Origin: Willaertia magna
Lineage: Eukaryota > Heterolobosea > Eutetramitea > Acrasida > Naegleriidae
Length of the DNA: 11,532 bases
NCBI GenBank assembly: GCA_902984215.1
Contig: CADWAF010005774.1
Span: forward strand, 1-11,532
Direction of reading: 5' to 3'
Below the pieces are notes generated by a model. The model ran no database searches and was not told where the DNA came from. It saw only the letters and a program-made list of their open reading frames with translations. The translations under genes were made by a program, and so were the position numbers. The first letter of the stretch is position 1; the number at the start of each line of letters is the position of its first letter. Positions 1 through 8,044 of this stretch are shown here, one piece after another.

Positions 1-840
1 TATATATTTTTTAATTTTTTTTTACTAATATTTTTTAAATTTAACATATATTTTAATATTTTTATATAAAAAAAAATAAAATGATTTTACTTTTTTTTAA
101 TTTTTTATAAATATAATTTAATTAAGAAGTAATTATTTTATTTATTTTAATTATATATATATTTAAAAAATTTTAACATTAAAATATTTTATAATTTTTA
201 TATTTAATTCTTTTTAAAATCTGTTTTATTTTTTTTTAATTTTTTTTTATAAAAAATCACTAATATAATGTTTATTTTTAATAAATAATTAATGTTTTTC
301 TGATATATTATTTATAATTAATTAATTTAAATTATTTATTTTTTTATTATTTTTTATAATAATATTTATTAATAAAATAATTTCTTATATTTTTAAAATA
401 TATACAAAATAAATATATAAATTTAATAATATAATAATAAAATAATTTAACAAACATTTAAATATTATTATATAAAAAAATATATAAACTTTTTTATATT
501 GTTATTATTATATTTTGTAAGTAAATAATTTAAAATTTTATTTATATTACCTTTTTTTATATTTTTTTTAAAAATTTATTTTTATTTTTTTATTTTTTTT
601 TTATTATTTATATTTGAAATAAAATTTGATAATATAAAAATTTTTAATTTTATTATTAAATTTTTAATTTTATATAACAAACTAAAAATAAATAATTTAA
701 ATTAAAATATAAATTTTTATTTATTATAATTATTTTACTATTTAAAAAATTATCTTTATATTTTTAATTTATATCAATAAAATTAAAAATATTTATTCTT
801 TTAGTTTTTTTTAAAGTAAATAATATATTTTTACAAATAG
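1..840. other. Extreme A+T non-coding block
   Basis: I counted 38 G or C bases in 840 nt, about 4.5% G+C. Long T and A runs alternate, and there is no open frame of useful length, no tRNA and no clear tandem unit. The composition changes abruptly near 838-845, about 30-35 nt beyond the 3' end of tRNA-Thr. Other non-coding stretches in the window are much less biased: 8161-8220 and 8401-8460 have about 33-37% G+C. It could be ordinary intergenic DNA of a very A+T-rich genome, a centromere-like block, a decayed insertion next to a tRNA gene, or an assembly join. The sequence alone does not decide between these. Confidence 0.9.
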
Positions 841-856
841 GATACTTTTCTTCCAT

Positions 857-860
857 AAAA
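857..860 (-). terminator. Oligo-T Pol III terminator of tRNA-Thr
   Basis: Four T residues on the minus strand, 16 nt beyond the tRNA 3' end, are the first oligo-T run downstream. This fits RNA polymerase III termination. Confidence 0.6.
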
Positions 861-876
861 TTTAATGTAGAGATTA

Positions 877-947
877 GGCGACTGTGGGGATTGAACCCAC
901 GACCCTTCGCTTACGAGACGAATGCTCTGCCTCTGAGCTAAGCCGCC
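877..947 (-). tRNA. tRNA-Thr (anticodon CGU)
   Basis: The minus strand folds into a full cloverleaf. The acceptor stem is GGCGGCT with AGTCGCC, the D arm closes as GCTC/GAGC, and the anticodon stem is TTCGT/GCGAA around the loop CTCGTAA. The T arm is GTGGG/CCCAC around TTCAATC. Loop positions 34-36 read CGT, which decodes ACG (Thr). G1-C72 and C3-G70 agree with known eukaryotic threonine identity elements. The internal B box (GTTCAATCC) is present. There is no intron and CCA is not encoded. It lies 57 nt past the stop codon of the aminotransferase gene on the same strand. Confidence 0.97.
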
Positions 948-1004
948 ATCCATCAGTACCAAAAACTATTATTTATAATTTAATAATGAACTGATTTTGT
1001 GTAT

Positions 1005-2357
1005 TTATTTTGTAAAGGTGGCAGTTTCTTCTTCCAAAAGTTTTGCTAATCTCCTACATGCCTCTTCCATATCTTGTTTACTTGCTGTACTGAAACTTGC
1101 CCTAATATAAGGAGTTACAGTATTTGGTGTTGCAAAGAAATAAGTACCAGGTAACATCAATACCATTTCCTTTCTTGCCTTTTCCTCAATAAACTTTAAA
1201 CTATCTGGAATACCCTTTAATTTCATCCAAACAAACATACCACAAACAGGTACACTATATTCAACATAAGAACTTAGGTACTTTTCAACACATTCTATAA
1301 AGTCATCTCTCTTTTGTGTATAAAATTGTCTAATAAAAGCAAGATGTTTTAAAAATCCTTCTTCTCCCCATTTCTCTAATAAAGCACCAGCTACAGCTTG
1401 TGATAATCCAGAACTATGTAAATTACTTGCTTGGATATGTAAAACCATTTGGTTAATTAATTGTATTGGACCTGTACAAAAACCAATTCTTAAACCAGAA
1501 CTTAATACTTTAGAAAGTGAATCAAATCTTAAAACTCTTCCATCTTGATCCATTTCTAAGAAAGATGGGACAATAACTCTTTCTTCTTCCTTTCCTAATG
1601 CCATATAATAATATGGATCATCTTTTACAAAAGTTATTATATAAAATTATTAACATTTAATCTTACCTTCTAAAATAATAAAATTATGAGTTTGTGACAA
1701 TTCATATATCTTCTTTTTACGTTCTAAAGTTAAAGAACAACCACTTGGATTTTGTCCGTTTGGTATACAATACAAAAATTTAATAACTGCATTTGGATTT
1801 TCCTTTTTAAATTGTACAATCCTTTCTTCCATAATTTCAGGAATAATACCATGAGCATCAACATCTACTTCAATCATTTTAGGTCGTAAAACTTGTAAAG
1901 TTGCCAATGCACCTGAATAAGTTGGGCGTTCAACTATAATTGCATCAGTTTCACTTCCTGCATCTAAAAACATTTCAAAAGCCTTTGAAAGAGCATCTTG
2001 CGATCCAGTAGTACAAATGGTATCCCAAATTTGTTTTTTATCATCGTTAAGTAAATGATGGGTAGTTTCTTGATGTTTTCTAAACCAACTAACGAATGAA
2101 GGTAAACCTTGACTAGGATGATATTGAAGTGCCGTAGATAATGATTGACCAGAAAGATTTATAGTTTCAACTCCTTCTTGATTTTTAACTCCAACATTGA
2201 CAGAAATAAATGGGAATGTATTTTCATTTGGTAAACCACCTGCTAATGAAATCATTCCAGGTAAATTCATGAGTGGAGCTAAAGCTCTTATAGGAGAAGG
2301 CTTTCTTAATTTTGAAATAGTAGACAAGAAGACTGAGTAGTCAGTAATTTTCGGCAT
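1005..2357 (-). CDS. AADAT: Kynurenine/2-aminoadipate aminotransferase, 2 exons
   Basis: This is a PLP-dependent class I/II aminotransferase of the AADAT (KAT II) type, which transaminates 2-aminoadipate (lysine breakdown) and kynurenine with 2-oxoglutarate as usual acceptor. The CDS is join(1005..1621,1667..2357) on the minus strand, giving 435 residues; human AADAT has 425. The 45-nt intron (1622-1666) runs GTAAGA to AAAG. Removing it creates the conserved EDDPYY segment (D231, Y234) in place of a premature stop. The substrate/PLP motif is PNGQNPSG (N203). The Schiff-base lysine is K268 in DSLSK, followed by R275 in GLRIGF. The carboxylate-binding arginine is R404 in PYIRASF. The N-terminal SPIRALAP and SLAGGLPNENTFPF also match the family. 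There is no obvious mitochondrial presequence, so the enzyme is probably cytosolic. The exact substrate is inferred from family likeness. Confidence 0.95.
1622..1666 (-). other. Spliceosomal intron of the aminotransferase gene
   Basis: This 45-nt intron has donor GTAAGA, acceptor AAAG and phase 1. Read through, it leads to a stop (GKIKC then TAA). Spliced out, it restores ILEDDPYYYMALG, the expected active-site strand. That restoration fixes both boundaries. Confidence 0.93.
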
Positions 2358-2460
2358 TTTTTAAATGAAAGAACATCGTGCTTTTTGCATAATAAATAAA
2401 AGTAAGAAAATGTTATTTGACAAGGGTACAATAATGGATTAATTGATGAAATTATGTAAT

Positions 2461-4647
2461 TTACTGTTTTTGCTTTTTGGTTACTGGTTCTTCAGTACCA
2501 GGAGGATTTGTTGGATTGAGGGGAGGATTGGTTGGAAAGCCAAAATTCATATAAGAAGGGTGCATTGGTAAACCAGATGTATTAGGCAGTGGTGGTTGAG
2601 CAGTTGGATATCCACCCATTCCAAATGGTGGATAGACAAATGGGGCTTGTTGTTGTTGATTGCCTAACATAAAATTATGTTGTTGTTTTTCATGCTTCAA
2701 TGTTGCTAACTCTTGACTTATTCCCTCAAAGTGATGTTCCCCTAATGGTGCTTTCAATTTACTAGTTGGAGATTCTTCTAATTGTGCTATTATATTACGT
2801 AAAATACGATTTGCTTTTAATAATTGTTCTTGTGTTTCCACTGATGTTTCGTTCAATACTTTGTCACTGTTTGTAGTACATAAACCTCTTAAAAACTTTA
2901 CCATTTCTTCAATTACATATCTATTATGAAATACTTGACCAATATACCTTAGTTTCTCACACTCCGTTGTAACCAACTCTGTTTTCTTTGGTAAACTTTT
3001 TGCATTTCTTAAAATTTTACTAAAATCATTAGAAAGAGTTTCTCTCTTTTGAAAAGGTATCATTACAGTTTTTGATTGTTTTAAATCATAATTATAGGTC
3101 TTCATATTCACACTCTTAGCAAATAAATCAAATTGTTCACTTTTTGGTTCAATATCATTTACATTAGCAAATGTCATCTCTTCAACCATATGTCCAACAC
3201 TATTCTTTAACCAAGGATAAGCAAAATTATTTGCAAATAATTGTGGCTGTGGAATGTTAGAACAATAACTTTCACTTGTAAATTCAATTGAATCATTAAG
3301 TATACCTAAAATCAAAGAAGAAGAATCACCATCATTACATGAGGCAATATATCCATACTTTTCATTACCTAAACTTACAATTGCACAAAGTTTTTTTAAT
3401 TCCCCTTGTTGTTCACTTCCTTCACCTAAAGAAGCTACAGTATAGACAGATCTGGATTTAGCAAGTGTTTGATGAAGTAATTGATAGAAGTTTGCAGGTT
3501 CTTCACCTTTACACGCTTCAGCTTTAATAATCTTATTAAATTGTTTTCCATACAATGTTTCACGATCTCTTTTACTTATTCTAGCTCCGATAGCAATATC
3601 AGTTTCATCTACATCTAAAGGTAAAATTGTATGTTTAGAAATACATTTCGGAGAAGAAAGATCAGAACCTGGAATAAATCCAACAATGTTTAATATTGCA
3701 GGAATACGTAATAATTCATTCCCATTTGTTGACCAACTATTACCATCAACACCATTATTATTAGCGTTGTTATTAGCCTTACTTGAAGATGAAACACTTA
3801 AGGAAGTAGTAGAACTACAATGTTGATACATCCATAAAATTAAATTAGGATCGGGATGTAATTCAACTGGTGAAACTAAATGTCCAAAAACTAAATAACC
3901 ACTATATTTATCATAATGTTTTTTAATAAATTCAATTATTATGGGATCTTCAATAACAATATTTGTATTCGTTTGTTGAATTGTTAAAAAATAACAATGT
4001 CCTCCATAAAGTTTTGTTAATTGACGTAAAGTACTAATAGATTCAACTTGTTTTACAGTTCCTATATTTGTAGATAAAGTTTGATTTGTTCCCTCTTCTT
4101 TAACACTTTTTGTAGTACTACTATTAGGTTCTTCTTTTGTTTGTTTATTTAATAAATGTTGTTCTTCTTTTAAATGTAATTGTTGTTGAACATTAAGATG
4201 AGAAGGTTTAATAGTAAAAATATGAATTTTAGAAGGAAAAGGAGGTCTTATCTTATACATTTCTTCAGAAGGTAATTCACAATAATCCGTAAATATTATA
4301 ATTTGACAATTTGAATGAATTCCTAGATATTCTTCAACATGTTCAAAACAACAGATAATTCCAGTCATTAAATTAAAAGTTGTTTGTAAACCGAAATCGA
4401 ATTGGATCATTGGAATGTTTTGAATTTTTGTACATAAATCATTTGTGTCTTTTGATAAAATTGTTAAATTTTCTATTTGCGTTCCGTCATAGGAAATTAA
4501 ACTTATTTCTTCTAGTTTATGATTTTGATGAATTTTTTGAATAATTTTAGTACTATATTGTTTTAAATTTTCTTCTGTTGTCCGTATCAATGATTTTGCA
4601 GGATTCTGTGAAAGAATGGCGGAAACAAAGAGGACAACAGTTGGCAT
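2461..4647 (-). CDS. INTS14: Integrator complex subunit 14 (INTS14/VWA9-like)
   Basis: INTS14 pairs with INTS13 in a Ku-like heterodimer and, with INTS10, forms a module of the nuclear Integrator complex. Integrator cleaves snRNA and nascent transcripts made by RNA polymerase II. I start at the ATG at 4645-4647 because MPTVV is the family's N terminus; 16 further open upstream codons have no family likeness. The product is 728 residues, against about 518 in human, with no intron. A VWA domain covers about 1-225. A beta-barrel region has VGFIPGSDLSSP (322-333) and KLCAIVSLGNEKYGY (419-433). PWLKNSVG (478-485) and DFSKILRNAKSLPKKT (541-556) start the conserved C-terminal part. The extra length is an S/N-rich insert (278-312), a K/E/Q-rich loop (153-200) and a Q/P/G-rich tail (664-728) ending in KKQK, a possible nuclear signal. 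The VWA metal site is degraded: V8, A10 and L12 stand where DxSxS is expected. Confidence 0.93.
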   Translation of the reverse strand: MPTVVLFVSAILSQNPAKSLIRTTEENLKQYSTKIIQKIHQNHKLEEISLISYDGTQIENLTILSKDTNDLCTKIQNIPMIQFDFGLQTTFNLMTGIICCFEHVEEYLGIHSNCQIIIFTDYCELPSEEMYKIRPPFPSKIHIFTIKPSHLNVQQQLHLKEEQHLLNKQTKEEPNSSTTKSVKEEGTNQTLSTNIGTVKQVESISTLRQLTKLYGGHCYFLTIQQTNTNIVIEDPIIIEFIKKHYDKYSGYLVFGHLVSPVELHPDPNLILWMYQHCSSTTSLSVSSSSKANNNANNNGVDGNSWSTNGNELLRIPAILNIVGFIPGSDLSSPKCISKHTILPLDVDETDIAIGARISKRDRETLYGKQFNKIIKAEACKGEEPANFYQLLHQTLAKSRSVYTVASLGEGSEQQGELKKLCAIVSLGNEKYGYIASCNDGDSSSLILGILNDSIEFTSESYCSNIPQPQLFANNFAYPWLKNSVGHMVEEMTFANVNDIEPKSEQFDLFAKSVNMKTYNYDLKQSKTVMIPFQKRETLSNDFSKILRNAKSLPKKTELVTTECEKLRYIGQVFHNRYVIEEMVKFLRGLCTTNSDKVLNETSVETQEQLLKANRILRNIIAQLEESPTSKLKAPLGEHHFEGISQELATLKHEKQQHNFMLGNQQQQAPFVYPPFGMGGYPTAQPPLPNTSGLPMHPSYMNFGFPTNPPLNPTNPPGTEEPVTKKQKQ

Positions 4648-4839
4648 TTTTTTCTTTGTAAAAATTACTTTAAAAATTAAAATTTTAAAATACAACCCAT
4701 AATTTATTTAAATTACAAGTGATATAATATAAAACGATTGTTAATAAAGACCAAATCAAATTTAGACAGAAGAATTTATAATTTTTGTAAAGAATAAAGT
4801 CCATTTCGTATGCGCACAATTTAAAATCAGAAAAAAATA
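4648..4839. promoter_or_regulatory. Divergent promoter region, INTS14 / phytochelatin synthase
   Basis: Only 192 nt separate the start codons of two genes transcribed away from each other, so both promoters and both 5' UTRs must lie here or inside the genes. The INTS14 side is nearly pure A/T. The phytochelatin synthase side holds TGCGCAC at 4811-4817, which fits the animal metal-response-element core TGCRCNC. No clear TATA box can be assigned in such A+T-rich DNA. Confidence 0.6.
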
Positions 4840-6201
4840 ATGCAAAACGAAGGAACAGTTTATACCGTTGATTTACCAAAATTTTTGATAGCCTTTTCAT
4901 CTCCCGAAGGAAGAGAAATTTTCGAAGAATGTATGATTGAACGTAATTTACATGCTTTCTTTCCACTAATTGAACAATTTCATACTCAAACGGATCCAGG
5001 TTGTAAGTATAAAAGCTAGGTCTATAAGTCCTAATAATAATCCAATAAAAAAACAAAAGATTGTGGATTAGGAACGTTGGTTATGATTTTAAATTCATTA
5101 AAAATTGATCCAAATAGATCACTATTCAAAAACTATCCTTGGAGATGGTTTTCTGAAGAAATGTTAGATTGTTGCATTCCCTTAGATATCGTAAGAAAAG
5201 AAGGAATAACATTAGAACAATTCCAGTGTTTAGCCAGATGTAATCAAACTGTTTGTGAATGTAAGTTTCAATATTTAACGAAATTTATTTACCTTAAATT
5301 AGTGTATCGCCCTCAACAATCTTCATTAGAAGAGTTTAGAAATGCAATTATAAAATCGATTAAGTCAAATAACCCAAAATTAATTACAGAAATTGACAAT
5401 CAACCTTCTTTTGTGGCTGTTGCTTATGATAGACAATTTTTAGAACAAACTGGAAGTGGACATTTCTCACCAGTTGCTGCTTATAATGAGAAGAGAGATA
5501 TGGTTCTAGTTTTAGATGTAGCTAGATTTAAATACCCACCTTATTGGATTAAAACTGAATTGTTATGGAAATCTCTTTTCCCTTTGGATTCTTCTACTGG
5601 ATTATCTCGTGGTTATTTTGTTTTAAAAAAGAATAATAATCTTCAATCATTGGATTCATCTTCTATTTGTTGTCGTGTTGTTATGAAAGATAAATGGACA
5701 CAAACCGTTTCACAATTATTAAATACTACTTTAGAAATAACTAAAGATTATAATGAAAAGAAAGTTAATAGTGATAAGTTAGATTGGAAATTATTTATTT
5801 CTTGTTTTGTTGAAAAACTAAAAGATAAAATTTCAACAATTATTGAACCGTCAACGGAAAATGGTCAACAAATTAAAATAGTTCAAGAACTTACTGAAGA
5901 AGTAAAACAAAATTCACTATTTAAACAAATACAACAACATTATAATTTAGATGAAACTAATGCAGCATTACTAACTGTTCTTCTATTAAGTTTACCATTT
6001 TACTTTTTTAATAACGATCCACAAATAATAGAAGGATTAAAAGAATTACAACAAAGAATGATACTTGGAAAGGTTTTAAATAACAACAACTCTACTAGTA
6101 CTTGTGGTTGTAATAATCCAATTCTTTCTTCACATATATCACACTTTTATTCACAATTTTCAGCGTTGTCAGACATGATGAATAAAACCAATAACAATTA
6201 A
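4840..6201 (+). CDS. PCS: Phytochelatin synthase, 3 exons
   Basis: This is glutathione gamma-glutamylcysteinyltransferase, a papain-fold enzyme that joins gamma-Glu-Cys units from glutathione into phytochelatins, which chelate Cd, Zn, As and other thiophilic metals. The CDS is join(4840..5002,5060..5260,5303..6201), giving 420 residues. Splicing creates DPGYCGLGTLV with the nucleophile at C56, the same number as in Arabidopsis PCS1. The other catalytic residues are H175 in GSGHFSPV and D193 in LDVARFKYPP; the His-Asp spacing of 18 equals that of the plant enzyme. Further family blocks are PWRWFSEEMLDCC, GITLEQF and the segment around TGLSRGYFVLKK. About 13 extra residues sit before the His block. 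The C-terminal half (from about 235) is poorly conserved, as is usual for the family, with scattered cysteines (SICC, STCGCNN). The gene stands alone, divergent from INTS14. Its 3' UTR probably runs antisense into the relic at 6222-6472. Confidence 0.96.
5003..5059 (+). other. Intron 1 of phytochelatin synthase
   Basis: This 57-nt intron has donor GTAAGT, acceptor AAAAG and phase 1. It contains in-frame stops. Removal joins DPG to YCGLG and so builds the catalytic-cysteine motif. A branch-point-like CTAAT occurs at about 5031-5035. Confidence 0.93.
5261..5302 (+). other. Intron 2 of phytochelatin synthase (length divisible by 3)
   Basis: This 42-nt intron runs from GTAAGT to TTAG in phase 1. 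It has no in-frame stop, so unspliced reading simply adds 14 residues. Splicing gives VCELYRPQQSSLEEFR, which aligns with the plant VEAFRTNQSTIDDFR-type segment without a gap, so I treat it as a real intron. Its small size and A+T richness match the other two introns. Confidence 0.8.
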
Positions 6202-6221
6202 TTGTAATGTAGAATATAAAC

Positions 6222-6472
6222 TTAGTTAATACTTTTTGCAAGAGATACTTGTGTAACTGCAATTGTTTCTATAATCATTTTAATTGTAAACTCATCCAAT
6301 GCCACGTTTTGTAAAATCTCTGGAGGAATGCTTCCAATTGTTGTGAAAAAGATTCTATTTGATTGTGTACCGTTTTGTTAATAAATTCAATGTCAATAAG
6401 TCCTGCCTCATTCTTTCCAATTTGTATATTGCATTATTCTTCCAGTTCTTTTGTCTATCAATTGTTTAAATT
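6222..6472 (-). pseudogene. Relic 3' end of an F-box/eEF1A-like gene copy
   Basis: This stretch aligns with about 9820-10100, the last part of the intact F-box/eEF1A-like gene, in the same orientation. A 19-nt block is identical (6244-6262 and 9840-9858). The relic still reads GSIPPEILQNVALDEFT and ends TIAVTQVSLAKSIN then TAA, like the parent's IAVTQ-type ending and stop. Further up, LIDKRTGR and IEFINKT remain, but deletions of about 8 nt (near 6430-6445) and 22 nt (near 6328-6348) break the frame, and a TGA interrupts it. Homology fades after about 6472, so no G-domain or F-box part remains. It lies 20 nt from the stop of phytochelatin synthase, tail-to-tail. The amino-acid changes are mostly conservative, so the copy probably diverged as a working paralogue before it broke. 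Confidence 0.88.
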
Positions 6473-6573
6473 AAACATTAAAGAAAATATTAATAAAGAA
6501 AATATTTGGTTAAATATTTAAATACATATTAAGATTGCGTGTTGGTAATATTTTAAATCACTTTCATAAAAAA

Positions 6574-7848
6574 ATGTCACAAGAAATTATTCATCACGAA
6601 CTATTCCACCATTATTATGATGATGAAAATGAAGAAGAAGAACAAGAAAATAATGATTACTATTTAAAGTGGAATGTTTACGATGAAATAAATTATTTAA
6701 AATTTAAACCATCAATTAAAATAATTTGTGTTCCAATATTTGATGTAAATGGTTTTATACTTTTTGTAACACAAACTGGAAATGTTTTTTTAAAAGGAGA
6801 ATTGGCTAATTATAAATTTGAAAAGTTTACAAAAATCAAAGAGCTTAAAAATATTAAATTTGCTGCAAGCGGTGAAGATTTTATTGTTTTAATTGATAAT
6901 GAAAATAAATTATTTGGGTGTGGTGCTTTTTTAAACCATTTTGCATTAAATAAATATTACAAAAATTGTAGCAATGAAAATAATGGAGAGTTTTCAACAA
7001 AATTTAAAGAATTTAAATTTAAAATAAATGAAAATATAAAATCTTTAATTTGTGGTCCAGATATTATAATTATTGTAACAGAAAATAATAAAATTTTATT
7101 TACTGGAAATTCACTAGTTTTAAATGGAAATTCAAAATATACAACAAAATTTAAATTTATAGAAAATAAATTAAATATTAAAGATTTAAAATGTGGTTAT
7201 TATCATTCAATTTTATTAGATTACAATGGTGATATTTATGGAACTGGTTTGAATGAAAATGGTCAACTTGGTTTACAAGATTTTACAATGAAATTAAAAA
7301 CTTTTCAAAAATTAAATGTTAATTTTAAAGTTAAAAAGATAATGACAACATCACATGGAACATTATTATTAAATAATTACAATGAAATTTACGGTTCTGG
7401 CTATATTTCTTACAATAACAGAAAAAATAATATGCAACCAATGATTGATTTTACAAAAATTAATTTAAATATAGAGAATATTTATTCAATTAAATTTTTA
7501 ACAAGTAATAAAGAAATGACATTTATTTTAGTAAATAAAACAAAATTTTATTATTTTGTAAATTTAGTAATTACAAAATTAGAAATTAAATTTAAAAAAG
7601 AGTGGAAATATTATTTTTTAGAAAAAACTGAAGATGGTGTTTATATAATTGGAAGTGATTTTAAAATAAATAGAAAAATATATTCATTAAGTCATAGTTT
7701 TAAATTAATTTTACAACAAGCTTTACAAAATAAATCATTTACAGATATTGAAATAAATACTATGATTGATCAAAACGATAATTTTGAAATAAAAAAAAGA
7801 AATAACATTCAAAACAATAACAAATCAATAAAAAAAAGAAAATTTTAA
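6574..7848 (+). CDS. Divergent RCC1-repeat (beta-propeller) protein
   Basis: Starting at the first ATG (6574) the product has 424 residues and no intron. RCC1 repeats form a seven-bladed propeller used in many protein-interaction and nucleotide-exchange roles. Here one repeat is clear at about 203-234: the core CGYYHSILLD, then GDIYGTG, then NENGQLGL. Weaker repeats can be seen at about 94-117 (KFAASGEDFIVLIDNENKLFGCG lies across them), 155-178 (LICGPDIIIIVTENNK) and 253-277 (ending GTLLLNNYNEIYGSG). The N terminus is acidic (DDENEEEEQENN), and the C terminus is N- and K-rich ending KKRKF, a possible nuclear signal. The last 130 residues show no repeat that I recognise. Codons are very A+T-rich, more so than in PCS. 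The partner and function are unknown; guanine-exchange activity is not implied. Confidence 0.78.
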   Translation: MSQEIIHHELFHHYYDDENEEEEQENNDYYLKWNVYDEINYLKFKPSIKIICVPIFDVNGFILFVTQTGNVFLKGELANYKFEKFTKIKELKNIKFAASGEDFIVLIDNENKLFGCGAFLNHFALNKYYKNCSNENNGEFSTKFKEFKFKINENIKSLICGPDIIIIVTENNKILFTGNSLVLNGNSKYTTKFKFIENKLNIKDLKCGYYHSILLDYNGDIYGTGLNENGQLGLQDFTMKLKTFQKLNVNFKVKKIMTTSHGTLLLNNYNEIYGSGYISYNNRKNNMQPMIDFTKINLNIENIYSIKFLTSNKEMTFILVNKTKFYYFVNLVITKLEIKFKKEWKYYFLEKTEDGVYIIGSDFKINRKIYSLSHSFKLILQQALQNKSFTDIEINTMIDQNDNFEIKKRNNIQNNNKSIKKRKF

Positions 7849-7961
7849 ATAATTTTTTCAACAGAAGACCCTCACAATTATGTAATTCCGTCACCACATC
7901 CCCAACACCAAAAGTGTTCGATCAAACTGGTATGGTACTATATAGATTACCTGAATATGAA

Positions 7962-8034
7962 GGGGTTATAGCTCAGTTGGTAGAGCGTGTGCTTTGCATG
8001 CACAAGGTCCAGGGTTCGATTCCCTGTGGCTCCA
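7962..8034 (+). tRNA. tRNA-Ala (anticodon UGC)
   Basis: A complete cloverleaf forms: acceptor GGGGTTA with TGGCTCC, D arm GCTC/GAGC, anticodon stem TGTGC/GCACA around TTTGCAT, and T arm CAGGG/CCCTG around TTCGATT. Anticodon TGC reads GCA (Ala). The G3-U70 pair, the hallmark of alanine tRNA, is present, and the discriminator base is A (8034). The B box is GGTTCGATTCC. There is no intron and no encoded CCA. Confidence 0.97.
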
Positions 8035-8039
8035 CTTCG

Positions 8040-8044
8040 TTTTT
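8040..8044 (+). terminator. Oligo-T Pol III terminator of tRNA-Ala
   Basis: Five T residues begin 6 nt after the discriminator base. This is the expected position and form of an RNA polymerase III terminator. Confidence 0.8.

Noticed and set aside
1..840. Tandem repeat, telomere or CRISPR array
   Set aside because: Only irregular A/T runs are seen; there is no constant unit, no spaced repeat and no G-rich telomere strand.
2461..4647. Ku70/Ku80 DNA-repair protein
   Set aside because: The VWA plus beta-barrel layout is Ku-like, but the specific blocks (MPTVV start, VGFI...SSP, ILRNAKSLP) match INTS14, which is itself Ku-like in architecture.
4645..4695. Upstream in-frame start for INTS14 (16 extra residues)
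   Set aside because: The extra residues are A/T-driven and unlike the family, whereas the ATG at 4645-4647 gives the conserved MPTVV start.
4685..5056. Open frame of 123 codons on the minus strand
   Set aside because: It lies antisense to the first exon and intron of phytochelatin synthase and across the divergent promoter, and has no family likeness.
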